A stretch of DNA of 53,570 nucleotides from a virus. This document shows positions 6,770-14,999 of the stretch, piece after piece. The notes beneath the pieces are model-generated. The model was not told the DNA's origin and made no database searches. It saw only the letters and a program-made list of their open reading frames with translations. The stretch covers positions 1-53,570 of the IMG/VR virus record IMGVR_UViG_3300025921_000022; one strand, written 5' to 3'. Each line of letters starts with the position of its first letter. Within the stretch, counting starts at the first letter, position 1. A program made the position numbers and the translations under genes.

Positions 6770-6993
6770 AACTTAAAAAGGGTGAAGACTCATTAGAGCT
6801 AGAAGAGGTTGAGAAGGAGATATTGGAAAAGTTTGATGCTTTATTTAAGGAGTACGAGGATAAGCTAAAGAACCTCAGCGCAAGTCTTATGACTAAATCT
6901 GGATATATTATTAATTTTTCCTATACCCATAGGCGTTCTGATGAGGTATTTTTTTTCAAAGTTGAGAATGTTATAGTGCCGCTCCGGCGCTAG
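6766..6993 (+). CDS. hypothetical helical protein, 75 aa
   Basis: Starts behind GAGGAG. The first half is a charged helix (EEVEKEILEKFDALFKEYEDKLKN); the second half has strands. The first half resembles part of the next gene product (EDDMVEKFVEILDAPFKEHCEKCL), so the two are probably diverged relatives. Function unknown. Confidence 0.6.
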   Translation: MKLKKGEDSLELEEVEKEILEKFDALFKEYEDKLKNLSASLMTKSGYIINFSYTHRRSDEVFFFKVENVIVPLRR

Positions 6994-7019
6994 AGCTAGT
7001 CAAATTGTGGAGTGTAGTG

Positions 7020-7310
7020 ATGTCTATAAATAAGTTAACCGAGTTTGACAAGGTAAAGAAGGATTTAGAGGAGCTTGGAAGAGAATTTCTTGAAAAGCTG
7101 GAATTAAAAAGGGCTGGAGGCTCCGTAGATATAGAAAGGGTTGAGGATGACATGGTGGAAAAGTTTGTAGAAATTCTTGATGCTCCATTTAAGGAACATT
7201 GTGAGAAATGTCTATTAGAGAATGTAAGTGTTGATTTAAATGAAATAATAGATAACGTTGAAAGAATGATGGGTTTTCGCTATCTGATTAACAGAAACAA
7301 AGAGGAATAG
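7020..7310 (+). CDS. hypothetical coiled-coil protein, 96 aa
   Basis: Begins MSINKLTEFDKVKKDLEELG. The start at 7020 is preferred over an upstream ATG because GGAG lies at suitable distance. It is helical throughout and shares its N-terminal pattern (MSI-K, then DL..LG/FG.E) with the next gene, pointing to tandem duplication. Function unknown. Confidence 0.6.
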   Translation: MSINKLTEFDKVKKDLEELGREFLEKLELKRAGGSVDIERVEDDMVEKFVEILDAPFKEHCEKCLLENVSVDLNEIIDNVERMMGFRYLINRNKEE

Positions 7311-7314
7311 GATT

Positions 7315-7620
7315 ATGTCTATTGATAAGAGCAAGGATAAGATCAGGTTTAATAAGATATATAATGATTTAAAGGATTTTGGGAATGAATATGTGGAGAA
7401 AGTAAAAAAATCAATGATGAATAAAGAGATGAATGTTATATATGAAAAATTAAATAGTTTATTATATGATATAGAAGTTGTGGAGAACATACTATCAAGT
7501 GAAATTGACATGATAATATATAAGGCAGGTACCATTAAAAATACTACATATAATAGTATGAATAAAATAAAAAATAACATTAGAGAAATGATGAATGATT
7601 ACGATACAAAGGATAAATAA
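7315..7620 (+). CDS. hypothetical coiled-coil protein, 101 aa
   Basis: Begins MSIDKSKDKIRFNKIYNDLKDFGNEYVEKVK, resembling the preceding gene product. Lysine- and asparagine-rich, predicted helical. It starts four bases after its relative. Function unknown. Confidence 0.6.
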   Translation: MSIDKSKDKIRFNKIYNDLKDFGNEYVEKVKKSMMNKEMNVIYEKLNSLLYDIEVVENILSSEIDMIIYKAGTIKNTTYNSMNKIKNNIREMMNDYDTKDK

Positions 7621-7622
7621 GG

Positions 7623-7835
7623 ATGAATAATTTATGGTATCTAAAAGAACTAGCTGGTGATATAATGACTGTTATTACGTTGGTTTCTTTCTTATGTAGT
7701 CCAAAGTTTGAGTTTGAGAGTTTAACAATAGATATTCCAACTATTGTTAAACTCTCAGGTTTTTCTTTCTTTGCTTTTAATTTAATAAACGGTATATTTA
7801 TTGTTTCCAGGATAGTAGATAAATGGTTGAATTGA
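7623..7835 (+). CDS. membrane protein, 70 aa
   Basis: Two hydrophobic stretches (about residues 12-26 and 43-62) suggest a two-pass inner-membrane protein. It starts two bases after the previous stop behind AAGGATAAATAAGG. Function unknown; small enough for a holin, but with no specific support. Confidence 0.55.
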   Translation: MNNLWYLKELAGDIMTVITLVSFLCSPKFEFESLTIDIPTIVKLSGFSFFAFNLINGIFIVSRIVDKWLN

Positions 7836-7852
7836 TAAACAGGAGGTAGTTA

Positions 7853-8086
7853 GTGAAATCAATATCTGAGTTTAAGTTTGGTGATAATATTGCTGAATTT
7901 TCAGTTAAGTGGGTAAAGAATAATAAGTGTAATATATATCATGCTAGTTATGAAGTATCAATTAACTTTGGTAAAAATGAGTTGTTAGCCAATAATTATA
8001 CTAAAATTACTTTCAATGTTGATCCTCATGAGATGTTAGGGTTTCAGAATGTTATTAAAAGCGTAATAAGTGCTAGATATGAATAA
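7853..8086 (+). CDS. hypothetical protein with GTG start, 77 aa
   Basis: The GTG start follows GGAGG by six bases. The sequence alternates strands and is not recognised. Its stop region overlaps the start of the next small gene by eight bases, so it is part of a coupled string of small genes. Confidence 0.55.
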   Translation: MKSISEFKFGDNIAEFSVKWVKNNKCNIYHASYEVSINFGKNELLANNYTKITFNVDPHEMLGFQNVIKSVISARYE

Positions 8087-8240
8087 AGCTAGAATCATGA
8101 GAAATGGGATAGATAAGGCTAAGCTGCTTAAGAAGATAGACGACATATTGAGTGATGTTACACTAGATGAGACAAGAGAGAAGCTTAAAGAGCTTAGGGA
8201 CTTTTGTGAGGATGAAGCAGCAGGTAGGAGAATTTCATGA
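8079..8240 (+). CDS. small helical protein, 53 aa
   Basis: Begins MNKARIMRNGIDKAKLLKKID and is helical and charged throughout. It overlaps its upstream neighbour by eight bases and shares ATGA with the downstream gene. Such overlaps on both sides make it very likely real. Function unknown. Confidence 0.6.
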   Translation: MNKARIMRNGIDKAKLLKKIDDILSDVTLDETREKLKELRDFCEDEAAGRRIS

Positions 8241-8563
8241 AAATATACAATCGTAAAGATTTTTTGAAGTTACCGTCTGGTACGCTTTATTGGGAGGTGG
8301 GAGCGCTATATGGATCTAATACATTAAATATAAAATTAGAAAATAACGATGAAAACGATGACTTTTTGATGATTGGTTTAGTTTATGATGAACTTTTAGA
8401 GCATTATGAAAACAAAGAATTGTATGATAAATTTAAAGATTATTCAGAGTGTATTGACTTAACAGGCGGTTGGGACAAAATGTATAACGAAGACACTTAT
8501 TATGTTGCACTCGAAAAGAAAGACTGGGAAGACATTAAAAAATTAGTGGATGAGGCTTATTAA
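8237..8563 (+). CDS. hypothetical acidic protein, 108 aa
   Basis: Acidic alpha/beta protein beginning MKIYNRKDFLKLPSGTLYWEVG. The opening 'F-L-K-L-P-x-G-T' pattern is common in small phage proteins of unknown function. It starts in ATGA overlap behind GGTAGGAG. Confidence 0.6.
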   Translation: MKIYNRKDFLKLPSGTLYWEVGALYGSNTLNIKLENNDENDDFLMIGLVYDELLEHYENKELYDKFKDYSECIDLTGGWDKMYNEDTYYVALEKKDWEDIKKLVDEAY

Positions 8564-8575
8564 TAAGAGGACGGC

Positions 8576-8716
8576 ATGAAATTAGAGTTAATAGATAGTT
8601 CACAACAAATGCTCATATTAAACAATTTTGCTAAAAAGTTGTTCAGTGAAACAACTGAGGTTCCACCAGAATTCAATAAGGTTTTCATGGAAAATTACTG
8701 GGACTTACTTGCCTGA
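8576..8716 (+). CDS. small protein, 46 aa
   Basis: Begins MKLELIDSSQQMLILNNFAKKLF and ends NYWDLLA, behind AAGAGGA. Its existence explains why the next gene should start at a GTG after its stop rather than further upstream. Function unknown. Confidence 0.5.
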   Translation: MKLELIDSSQQMLILNNFAKKLFSETTEVPPEFNKVFMENYWDLLA

Positions 8717-8729
8717 TAAGGAGATAGTG

Positions 8730-9026
8730 GTGAACATACATAGCTTTAAGGAAATTTTCGATAGGATTTATGCTGATGTAAGAAATAACCCATCAGCTGA
8801 AATAGATTTTCATTTAGCAGAAGATGATATACCTACTACGATTGAGCCATTAGATATACTTGAGCGCTTACCTTTTGGGGTTACATATGCTGATAGTTCA
8901 CTTGCTTGTCCAGTCGGAGTGGTTGTTGTTCTAAAGAAGCGGAATAAAAAAGAGCCATTCAGGTCAGGTTCGGAGTGCAAAGATATAGAGGAGACAAGCG
9001 AACTTCAGCCTTGGAATTTGCAATAA
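8730..9026 (+). CDS. hypothetical protein with GTG start, 98 aa
   Basis: AAGGAG lies six bases before this GTG, so it is the best start; a longer in-frame version would overlap the previous gene almost entirely. Mixed alpha/beta, with a hydrophobic strand VGVVVVLKKR near the end. Not recognised. Confidence 0.55.
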   Translation: MNIHSFKEIFDRIYADVRNNPSAEIDFHLAEDDIPTTIEPLDILERLPFGVTYADSSLACPVGVVVVLKKRNKKEPFRSGSECKDIEETSELQPWNLQ

Positions 9027-9051
9027 ATTTTATGAAAAAGGAAGTAATAGT

Positions 9052-9324
9052 ATGTCGATATCTAAAAGAGAAATCATTTTATTAGAAAGTAGGGCGATGG
9101 ATGGAGAGGCAGACGCCCAATGTACCCTTGGTTGGTGTTATCACATTGGCAGAGGGGTCACTAAAGACCTCAAGAGGGCAATAGAACTTTATCAACAAGC
9201 AGCAGACCAAGGGTATGCAAGAGCAAAAGCTAACCTTGGGTTTTGTTATCAACAGGGTGAAGGGGTTGGCCAAGACCTAAAGAAGGCAGTTGATCTTTAT
9301 CGGGTGGCTGGAGTTAAGTTATGA
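9052..9324 (+). CDS. short Sel1-repeat protein, 90 aa
   Basis: Two 36-residue Sel1 repeats follow a start (MSISKREIILLESRAMDGEADAQ) like that of the nine-repeat protein at 3534 (SKEEIALLKTRAAKGDAVAQ). The sequence stops in the middle of the second repeat's closing helix, so it looks like a contracted or truncated paralogue. It ends overlapping the next gene by four bases. Confidence 0.8.
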   Translation: MSISKREIILLESRAMDGEADAQCTLGWCYHIGRGVTKDLKRAIELYQQAADQGYARAKANLGFCYQQGEGVGQDLKKAVDLYRVAGVKL

Positions 9325-9602
9325 AAAAAGTAACAATTGATTATGACAAATTTAAATTAATGTTGGAAGATGGTGCAGTGTGGAATGGCTATTCATGTTG
9401 TTCAGTAGGTAAAATACTAAATTTTATAGAAGAATCTGAAATTGAAAATGAAGCAAGAAAAATTACAGAGCCAGAAAAAGAAGTAAAACTGTTGGTTGAT
9501 TACAATAAGTTCTGTAACCTCTTAAAAGATGAATGTTTATTAATACCAAAAAAGATATTTGATGCCCTTAATAGGTGCATTCTTCATGAAGACCCAAAAT
9601 GA
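9321..9602 (+). CDS. hypothetical protein with internal duplication, 93 aa
   Basis: Two related halves: VTIDYDKFKLMLEDG near residue 3 and VKLLVDYNKFCNLLKDE near residue 62. Starts in ATGA overlap with the Sel1 paralogue. Function unknown. It is the last gene before the late promoter. Confidence 0.55.
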   Translation: MKKVTIDYDKFKLMLEDGAVWNGYSCCSVGKILNFIEESEIENEARKITEPEKEVKLLVDYNKFCNLLKDECLLIPKKIFDALNRCILHEDPK

Positions 9603-9622
9603 GGAATTAGAAAAATAAAAGC

Positions 9623-9651
9623 TTGACAAGTAAAAATCCCCCAGGTATAAT
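9623..9651 (+). promoter_or_regulatory. perfect consensus sigma-70 promoter (candidate late promoter)
   Basis: TTGACA at 9623-9628, a 17-base spacer and TATAAT at 9646-9651 match the sigma-70 consensus at all 12 positions. Transcription should start near 9658, ahead of the virion operon but also ahead of an intrinsic terminator at 9725-9768. Confidence 0.85.
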
Positions 9652-9658
9652 CCCCATT

Positions 9659-9768
9659 GATACAAACTCATGCGTTGTATCTCCTTTGATGTTATACACT
9701 TTGATGTTACAAGTAAAGACATTTGGTATATGATTAAGCCTGAAAAACTTTTCATATACCTTTTTTTT
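9659..9768 (+). ncRNA. candidate short leader RNA between late promoter and terminator
   Basis: Transcription from the consensus promoter would end at the terminator and give an RNA of about 110 bases. It would begin with a seven-pair hairpin (GATACAA/TTGTATC, 9659-9681), followed by two copies of TTTGATGTTA. It may be only an attenuated leader; an independent RNA function is speculative. Confidence 0.45.
9725..9768 (+). terminator. intrinsic terminator in the late leader
   Basis: GGTATATGA (9725-9733) pairs perfectly with TCATATACC (9752-9760), followed directly by eight T (9761-9768). It lies about 110 bases after the promoter start point and before the first virion-operon gene. Confidence 0.75.
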
Positions 9769-9827
9769 ATGTATTATCTACCTATTCGTCTACCAGCCTA
9801 AAGGTGTAAGAGTAGAACGAATACCTG

Positions 9828-9872
9828 TGGCCGTTCTTAGTGACGGCCATTGTCTTAACGTTCAGGACGTTA
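9828..9872 (+). other. two hairpins just before the first late gene
   Basis: TGGCCGT/ACGGCCA (9828-9849) and TAACGT/ACGTTA (9856-9872) form two stem-loops. The second stem holds the only purine-rich stretch (AGGA) before the ATG at 9877, so it could limit translation of that gene. Confidence 0.5.
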
Positions 9873-9876
9873 GCTT

Positions 9877-10290
9877 ATGGGAAATATAATTTATTTTAAT
9901 AGAAGGTTTGAAGATAAGAGCGTACTTTCTTCACCAAGACCTTTTTATCCTCTAGGAAGCCTGATAGATGAGAAGTATATAAAAGACAATCCTATAGGAA
10001 GCTTGTTAGATAAGAATCTAAATAATGTTGATCTACACGGTTATGCATATGTTTTCATTAAAGAAGAGGTTTGCGCGATGGTAGCCAAAGAAAAGCTAAA
10101 GCCCGGAGAAAAAGTAAATGTATCACAAGCTACTCAATTTAATAATGATAATATGTTCTATGAAATTAATAGAGGGCAATACTCTATATCCAAAGGACAT
10201 ATAGGGATTGTAGATCCATTTCTAAAAGAAGATGTGCTCCCAGGCCAAATGTTCTGGATGATTCTTTCTGAAAACTGTGTAAAGGGATAA
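9877..10290 (+). CDS. conserved phage protein, paralogue of the 52465 gene
   Basis: 137 residues. The second half carries VCAMVAKEKLKPGEKV and GIVDPFLKEDVLPGQMFWMIL, matching the protein at 52465 (VCPVVAKEKLHPGQDVG, GIVDPFLKQVVLPGQYFW). I recall this pattern from a widespread phage family of unknown function located near head genes. This copy lacks the C-terminal domain ending FFSCSC. First gene of the late transcript; its ribosome binding site is weak and partly in a hairpin. Confidence 0.65.
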   Translation: MGNIIYFNRRFEDKSVLSSPRPFYPLGSLIDEKYIKDNPIGSLLDKNLNNVDLHGYAYVFIKEEVCAMVAKEKLKPGEKVNVSQATQFNNDNMFYEINRGQYSISKGHIGIVDPFLKEDVLPGQMFWMILSENCVKG

Positions 10291-10297
10291 TAAAAGA

Positions 10298-10519
10298 ATG
10301 TCAGACCTAAAAGAATGTCCATTCTGTAAAAAATTTGCGTCGATTTATTGCTTTCCAGAAAATGATGTCCCCTGTAGCTGTTTTGGTTCCAAGACCACCT
10401 CAACTATTAATGAACCATGCATCCCATACATCCCATTCAAAAACATCAATATCTTTAACGCAGAGCCTTTTTATAAAACCAATCCTTTACCCAATCATTT
10501 TTATTCCAACAAAAATTAA
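10298..10519 (+). CDS. degenerate single Lar-like zinc-ribbon protein, 73 aa
   Basis: Starts MSDLKECPFCKKFASIYCF, typical of the first knuckle of a Lar ribbon (L-x-CPFC), with a further CSCF. The expected closing EEAIExWN is missing and the rest (asparagine/proline-rich) is unlike the family, so it looks eroded or frameshifted. It may be a remnant of the family whose triple version is at 5627. Confidence 0.5.
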   Translation: MSDLKECPFCKKFASIYCFPENDVPCSCFGSKTTSTINEPCIPYIPFKNINIFNAEPFYKTNPLPNHFYSNKN

Positions 10520-10601
10520 AAAATCCATAAAAATCAAATACTAAAGTCCTTTAACGCTAATCTACCCCCTAAGTTTGTTTGTATTATCACATAAGTAATG
10601 T

Positions 10602-10630
10602 TTGACACTAACTAAATACCTATTTATCAT
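10602..10630 (+). promoter_or_regulatory. sigma-70 promoter for the portal operon
   Basis: TTGACA at 10602-10607, a 17-base spacer and TATCAT at 10625-10630, 32 bases before the portal start. It is a second, independent entry into the virion genes. Confidence 0.7.
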
Positions 10631-10661
10631 TGTATGACTCAACAAACTAAATAGGAATATC

Positions 10662-13262
10662 GTGCAGGAGCAACCCCCATTCTCCATGGACTCTATGCCT
10701 GATGGCATACCGCCGGGGGATAATACTGATTTACAAGCTCCTGAGCTGTCAGTGCCTGAAGAGCCTGAGGAAGATGACTTCTATGAGAACCTGGCTGAAC
10801 ATCTAGAAGAAGGCGAGCTCAACGCTATCGCCAATGAATTGATTCAGGAAGTCGATGAAGATGAGAAGTCACGGGCTGAGTGGGAGCGTGTAGGGAAGAT
10901 TGGATTAACCTATCTAGGTTATACGATATCAGAACCTAAAAGCGGCTCCTCAGTACAAGATATTCAATTTAGCACGGTATATGACTCATCTTTGTCTATC
11001 TGCTGGCTAAGGTTCTGTGCTACTGCCAGAGCTGAGCTACTACCTGCGGCTGGTCCTTGTAAGATAGATATTGTTGGTGACCCAACAGAAGAGATAGAGC
11101 AGAAGTCTGAGAGAGTCAAAGTATTCTCTAATCACTACTTAACCTCTATCGATGAAGAGTATTACCCAGACTTTGAGAGGCTGCTTAATTATGTTGGCAT
11201 CTGGGGTTCTGCTTTTAAGAAAGTCTATCAAGACCCCCTGGATAATATGCCTAAATCCAGATTCATCAAACCCCATGACATCATCGTTAATATCAACACT
11301 ACCACCCTATTATCTTCAGACCGCATTACGCATAGGATGGAACTGAATCGTAGAGACGTAGAGATGCTGGAAGCCTCTGGAGAGTATCTGCCCTCTAACC
11401 TTCCGCTAGTGTCAGATGATTCAGAAGATGACTCCCAGACTATCCGTAAGAAAATAGAAAAGATGGATGGCGTTACAAAGGGGAATAGTGAGAACAAGAA
11501 TCAATTTGTTTACCTAGAAGTACACACAGACTATCTGGCTGATAAGCTAGACAAAAAGTTCGAGGGCAGAAGGCCTTATACCATTACTATCTGTCGTGAG
11601 ACTAAGAAGACGGTTTGCATTAAAAGGAACTGGGATAAACAGGATGAGAAGTTCCGAAGGATAGAATGTTTCTTACATTATTACTATCTGTCAGGCTTTG
11701 GCCTTTACGGAATCGGACAAGCCCATCTGTGTGGGTCTAACTCCATCGCCTCAACGGTTCTATTAAGACAAAGCATTGATTTACTTAAGTTCAAGAACTT
11801 ACCAGCAGGAATTAAAAAGAAGAGCGCTTCTTCAGAAGATAACAACGTTATTATCATGCCAGGGGAATGGAGGAATATTGATACAGAAGAGCCGTTGCAA
11901 GACGTTTTCATGCCATTGCCCTATCCTAATCTATCCCCAGAAGCACTCCAATTAAAAACAGAGCTATCACAACAAAACCTCACTATCTGTGGTACTGCTG
12001 AAAGCAAGATACCAGAGCTAGGAGCCACCGCTCCAGTTGGAACTACTTTGGCAGTGCTGGAAGTAGAAAAACAAGTTATCTCCACTATCCTCAGGTCATT
12101 GCATACCACGCTTAAACGAGAATTCAAGCTATTATTTAGACTGTTCTCTAAATATCTTCCTGATACCCCCTATGTCTTTTCAGTGCCGGGTGGCTCTTCT
12201 TCTATCATGCGCAGTGACTTTAGCGATGATATTCATATCGTGCCGGTATCAGATGTTAACGCCTTAACTCACATTCATCGATTGGTATATGCCGAGTCTC
12301 TATTGAAGTTTGCCCAGAGCTATCCCGATATCCACGACTTGCGAGAAGTCTTTAAACGGCTTTATTCCGCCATGAATGTACAGGATATAGATAGAATACT
12401 TACAAAGCCCCCTGAGCCTGTCTCTATTGACCCTCTTTCTGAGGTGGCCATGGTATTACAAAACAAGCCTCTGCAAGCCACATTCCCTCAAGACCACGAC
12501 GCACATGTGATGATAAAAAATCGATTACTACAACATCCTATGGTGCAGTCGAACATGCAAGCTTATGTTAATTTGCAAGCTAACATTCAGCATCATAAAT
12601 GTTATCAGGCCTTGAACCAGATGATGCAGCAGAAGCAAGAGGAGTTCCAGCAGAAGCTAGCGGAACTACAGCAACGCCGTGCGATGATGCCGCCTCAAGA
12701 GAGTATGGGGTTGCCGCCTTCCAATGTATTTCCATTAAGACCCGACCCAATCCAACTAGAAGTTCAAAGGCTATTGGTAGAGAAGAAGAAGTCGGATGAA
12801 GAGCTTCAGCAATTACAACAGATGGATGTTATGGAATTGCAGAAGATGCCTGAGATACAGAATGCAGTAGCTCAGATGGATGCGGAGAAGACCCAGCAAG
12901 AGATGGAAGCTGAGCAAAAGCAGATGGAAGAGCAGAAGGCACTACAGAATCAGCAAGTTAATCCGAACCAAGTGATGATGAATGAAATAGCGCAGAAGCG
13001 TGAAGAAGCTAAGCTTCGGGATAAAGATGCCAAGCTCAGAGCTGAGGTAGAAGCGTTTAAAGCACAGATTAAGTATGAAGGTGAAATGGCGAAACTTGAA
13101 GCCGAGAAGAAGATAGCAGAAGAGCGAAACGAAAATGAAATGGAAATTCAAAGAATGAAGCAGGAAATGGAACGCCTAAAGATGGACTCACAAGATAGGC
13201 TGGCAGAAAACAAAATAGAAATAGAAAAGATGAAATTAGGTAATCAACCAATTATACAGTGA
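10662..13262 (+). CDS. portal protein
   Basis: 866 residues. The N-terminal two-thirds has the phage portal layout: an acidic leader, an alpha/beta core with WGSAFKKVYQDPLDNMPKSRFIKPHDI (about 185), the SGFGLYGIGQAHL segment (about 345) and a stem helix region. Twelve copies would form the DNA channel at one capsid vertex. Residues 640-860 are a long Gln/Glu/Met/Lys-rich coiled coil, a tail also seen in P22-like portals but unusually charged here. The GTG start follows AGGA by six bases; an ATG at 10686 is an alternative. It heads the structural cluster, 30 kb from its terminase partner. Confidence 0.88.
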   Translation: MQEQPPFSMDSMPDGIPPGDNTDLQAPELSVPEEPEEDDFYENLAEHLEEGELNAIANELIQEVDEDEKSRAEWERVGKIGLTYLGYTISEPKSGSSVQDIQFSTVYDSSLSICWLRFCATARAELLPAAGPCKIDIVGDPTEEIEQKSERVKVFSNHYLTSIDEEYYPDFERLLNYVGIWGSAFKKVYQDPLDNMPKSRFIKPHDIIVNINTTTLLSSDRITHRMELNRRDVEMLEASGEYLPSNLPLVSDDSEDDSQTIRKKIEKMDGVTKGNSENKNQFVYLEVHTDYLADKLDKKFEGRRPYTITICRETKKTVCIKRNWDKQDEKFRRIECFLHYYYLSGFGLYGIGQAHLCGSNSIASTVLLRQSIDLLKFKNLPAGIKKKSASSEDNNVIIMPGEWRNIDTEEPLQDVFMPLPYPNLSPEALQLKTELSQQNLTICGTAESKIPELGATAPVGTTLAVLEVEKQVISTILRSLHTTLKREFKLLFRLFSKYLPDTPYVFSVPGGSSSIMRSDFSDDIHIVPVSDVNALTHIHRLVYAESLLKFAQSYPDIHDLREVFKRLYSAMNVQDIDRILTKPPEPVSIDPLSEVAMVLQNKPLQATFPQDHDAHVMIKNRLLQHPMVQSNMQAYVNLQANIQHHKCYQALNQMMQQKQEEFQQKLAELQQRRAMMPPQESMGLPPSNVFPLRPDPIQLEVQRLLVEKKKSDEELQQLQQMDVMELQKMPEIQNAVAQMDAEKTQQEMEAEQKQMEEQKALQNQQVNPNQVMMNEIAQKREEAKLRDKDAKLRAEVEAFKAQIKYEGEMAKLEAEKKIAEERNENEMEIQRMKQEMERLKMDSQDRLAENKIEIEKMKLGNQPIIQ

Positions 13263-13269
13263 GGTCATT

Positions 13270-14775
13270 ATGAAAAACGAAAATTATTTCTCAGGGTTTC
13301 AAGGTAAAGATGCGATGCGCGAGAAGGCGCAACGGTTAATGAAGGGAGAATTAAGCGCTAGAGACTTAAATCGCCCAGTATGCGCCACACCTCGCAATCA
13401 AAGAAAAAAGTTTAAAAAGGGCGGAAAGGTCGTTCGTTCTCATCCACGGATGAATGAGAGCACAGCGGTTGCTTCTGGTTTTCACGGAAAGAGAAATCAC
13501 GGAAAGAAGACCAGAGGTGAACGTTGCTACGCCAAAGGCGGTTACGTCCAAGGTTATGCAGATGGTGGGTTCGTAGACACCATGCGGAACATTCCTGGAA
13601 GGATGAGAGAGGCTTATAACCAAATGCCAAGCGGTTCACAAATGATGGACTACATTAGGTCTATTCCGGGACGTGCAAATGAAGTCATGGGCAGAACCTT
13701 TTTGAGAGGCTATGGAAATACGGTGGCCCCCAATCTACAAAGAAACTTTAATCAAAGAATGGGAAGTACCGGTAATTTACAAAGCAATGCCAATAGTTTT
13801 AGAGACATGGCATCTGGTCTTGCGCGACGCTATGGCGCTCGAGGGTATGCAGATGGCGGGTTTGTAGGAGGTCAGAGTCTTGCAGACCAACGAATGGCTA
13901 GTCGATTTAATGCAATACCTCCATCGGCTCAAGCGCTTCATAGAGATTTTATAGAACGTGCACGGCAAGGTAGCGTACCACAATATGCCAATGGTGGTTT
14001 CGTAGGAGGCGCGCCCAATCCCTATGGCTGGGATGGAGACGAAAATAATAAGCCACCGTTTTGGGCCAGAGTGCCTGGAGAGCAGGCAGGACAAACACCA
14101 GGTGGTGGTGGTCACCCTGACATTGGGTTTAGTGGGGGTCGTAGGTCTCCTGATGAAGTTCAAGAAGGACCTGTGCCGGATTGGTTACAAGCTCAGCGTG
14201 ATGCAGAAGCTAAGAAAGCAGCAGCAGAGGCAGGCGGTCAAGGAGGTGGCGGAAATCTTGGATATAACTATATGCCACAGAATGATAGACAAATGGGATT
14301 CAGGGACAGGATGAGACTGGGCGCTAATCAGGCTGCTGGAAGTGCTCGTTATCTCGCGGGAAGAGCGGGTCAACAATTAAGCTCAGGGGCAAGGTCTGCT
14401 TATGACTTTGCCAGGAGAATGGCTCCTCAAGCGCAGCAATTAGCTAGAACCTATGCTCCTCAAGCACAGCAAGCTTTAAATCGTTTGGGTCAAAGTGGTG
14501 CTGAGTTATTTGGCAGAGCAAGACGTAGTTTAGGATTTAAGAAAGGTGGTCAGGTCGGGATGGCCTATAGAGAAGAGAGGGATTATGACCACATGAGAGG
14601 ACGAGAAGAGAGGATGCCAAGAGAGCGTGCGCCAGTGAAAGGAAGGAAGGCTAAGGCAATTAAGCCTAAGGGAATGAAGGTTAGAAAGAAGTTTGCAGCA
14701 GGAGGTGTTGGAAAGATTCGTCATCACCAGGCGGATAAGTATGGCAACCCTATTAGCAATAAGCGTGGTCGATGA
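13270..14775 (+). CDS. basic GG-motif virion-associated protein
   Basis: 501 residues, very basic and Gly/Arg/Gln-rich, with no enzymatic domain seen. It carries repeated short motifs of the form aromatic-x-x-GG-x-V: FKKGGKV, YAKGGYV, YADGGFV twice, YANGGFV, FKKGGQV and FAAGGVG. The same motif ends proteins at 31082 and 31726. Similar motifs are familiar from tape-measure and ejection proteins, so an internal DNA-binding virion role is plausible. Sits between portal and the co-chaperonin; its stop overlaps the next start (ATGA). Confidence 0.65.
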   Translation: MKNENYFSGFQGKDAMREKAQRLMKGELSARDLNRPVCATPRNQRKKFKKGGKVVRSHPRMNESTAVASGFHGKRNHGKKTRGERCYAKGGYVQGYADGGFVDTMRNIPGRMREAYNQMPSGSQMMDYIRSIPGRANEVMGRTFLRGYGNTVAPNLQRNFNQRMGSTGNLQSNANSFRDMASGLARRYGARGYADGGFVGGQSLADQRMASRFNAIPPSAQALHRDFIERARQGSVPQYANGGFVGGAPNPYGWDGDENNKPPFWARVPGEQAGQTPGGGGHPDIGFSGGRRSPDEVQEGPVPDWLQAQRDAEAKKAAAEAGGQGGGGNLGYNYMPQNDRQMGFRDRMRLGANQAAGSARYLAGRAGQQLSSGARSAYDFARRMAPQAQQLARTYAPQAQQALNRLGQSGAELFGRARRSLGFKKGGQVGMAYREERDYDHMRGREERMPRERAPVKGRKAKAIKPKGMKVRKKFAAGGVGKIRHHQADKYGNPISNKRGR

Positions 14776-14999
14776 ATCAGAAGTTTTTAGAAGATTTTAT
14801 TTATAAGATAGAGGAAAAGCGGATGCAGCATTGTACCCGCTTAACCTCTGGCGTCATTAGTTCAATGGAAGAATACAAGTTTATAAGCGGGAAGCTGTTA
14901 GGAATAAATGAGTGCGTTGACATATTGAGGGAAATGAGTAGCAACTTTTTTGGTAAAAATTTGGGGATTGAGAATGGGAAAATTTATATCATTAGCTAA
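14772..14999 (+). CDS. hypothetical helical protein, 75 aa
   Basis: Coupled by ATGA overlap to the preceding gene and overlapping the GroES-like gene that follows. Helical. The stretch FISGKLLGINECVDILREM resembles small phage proteins placed just after portal genes, whose function is unknown. Confidence 0.6.
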   Translation: MNQKFLEDFIYKIEEKRMQHCTRLTSGVISSMEEYKFISGKLLGINECVDILREMSSNFFGKNLGIENGKIYIIS

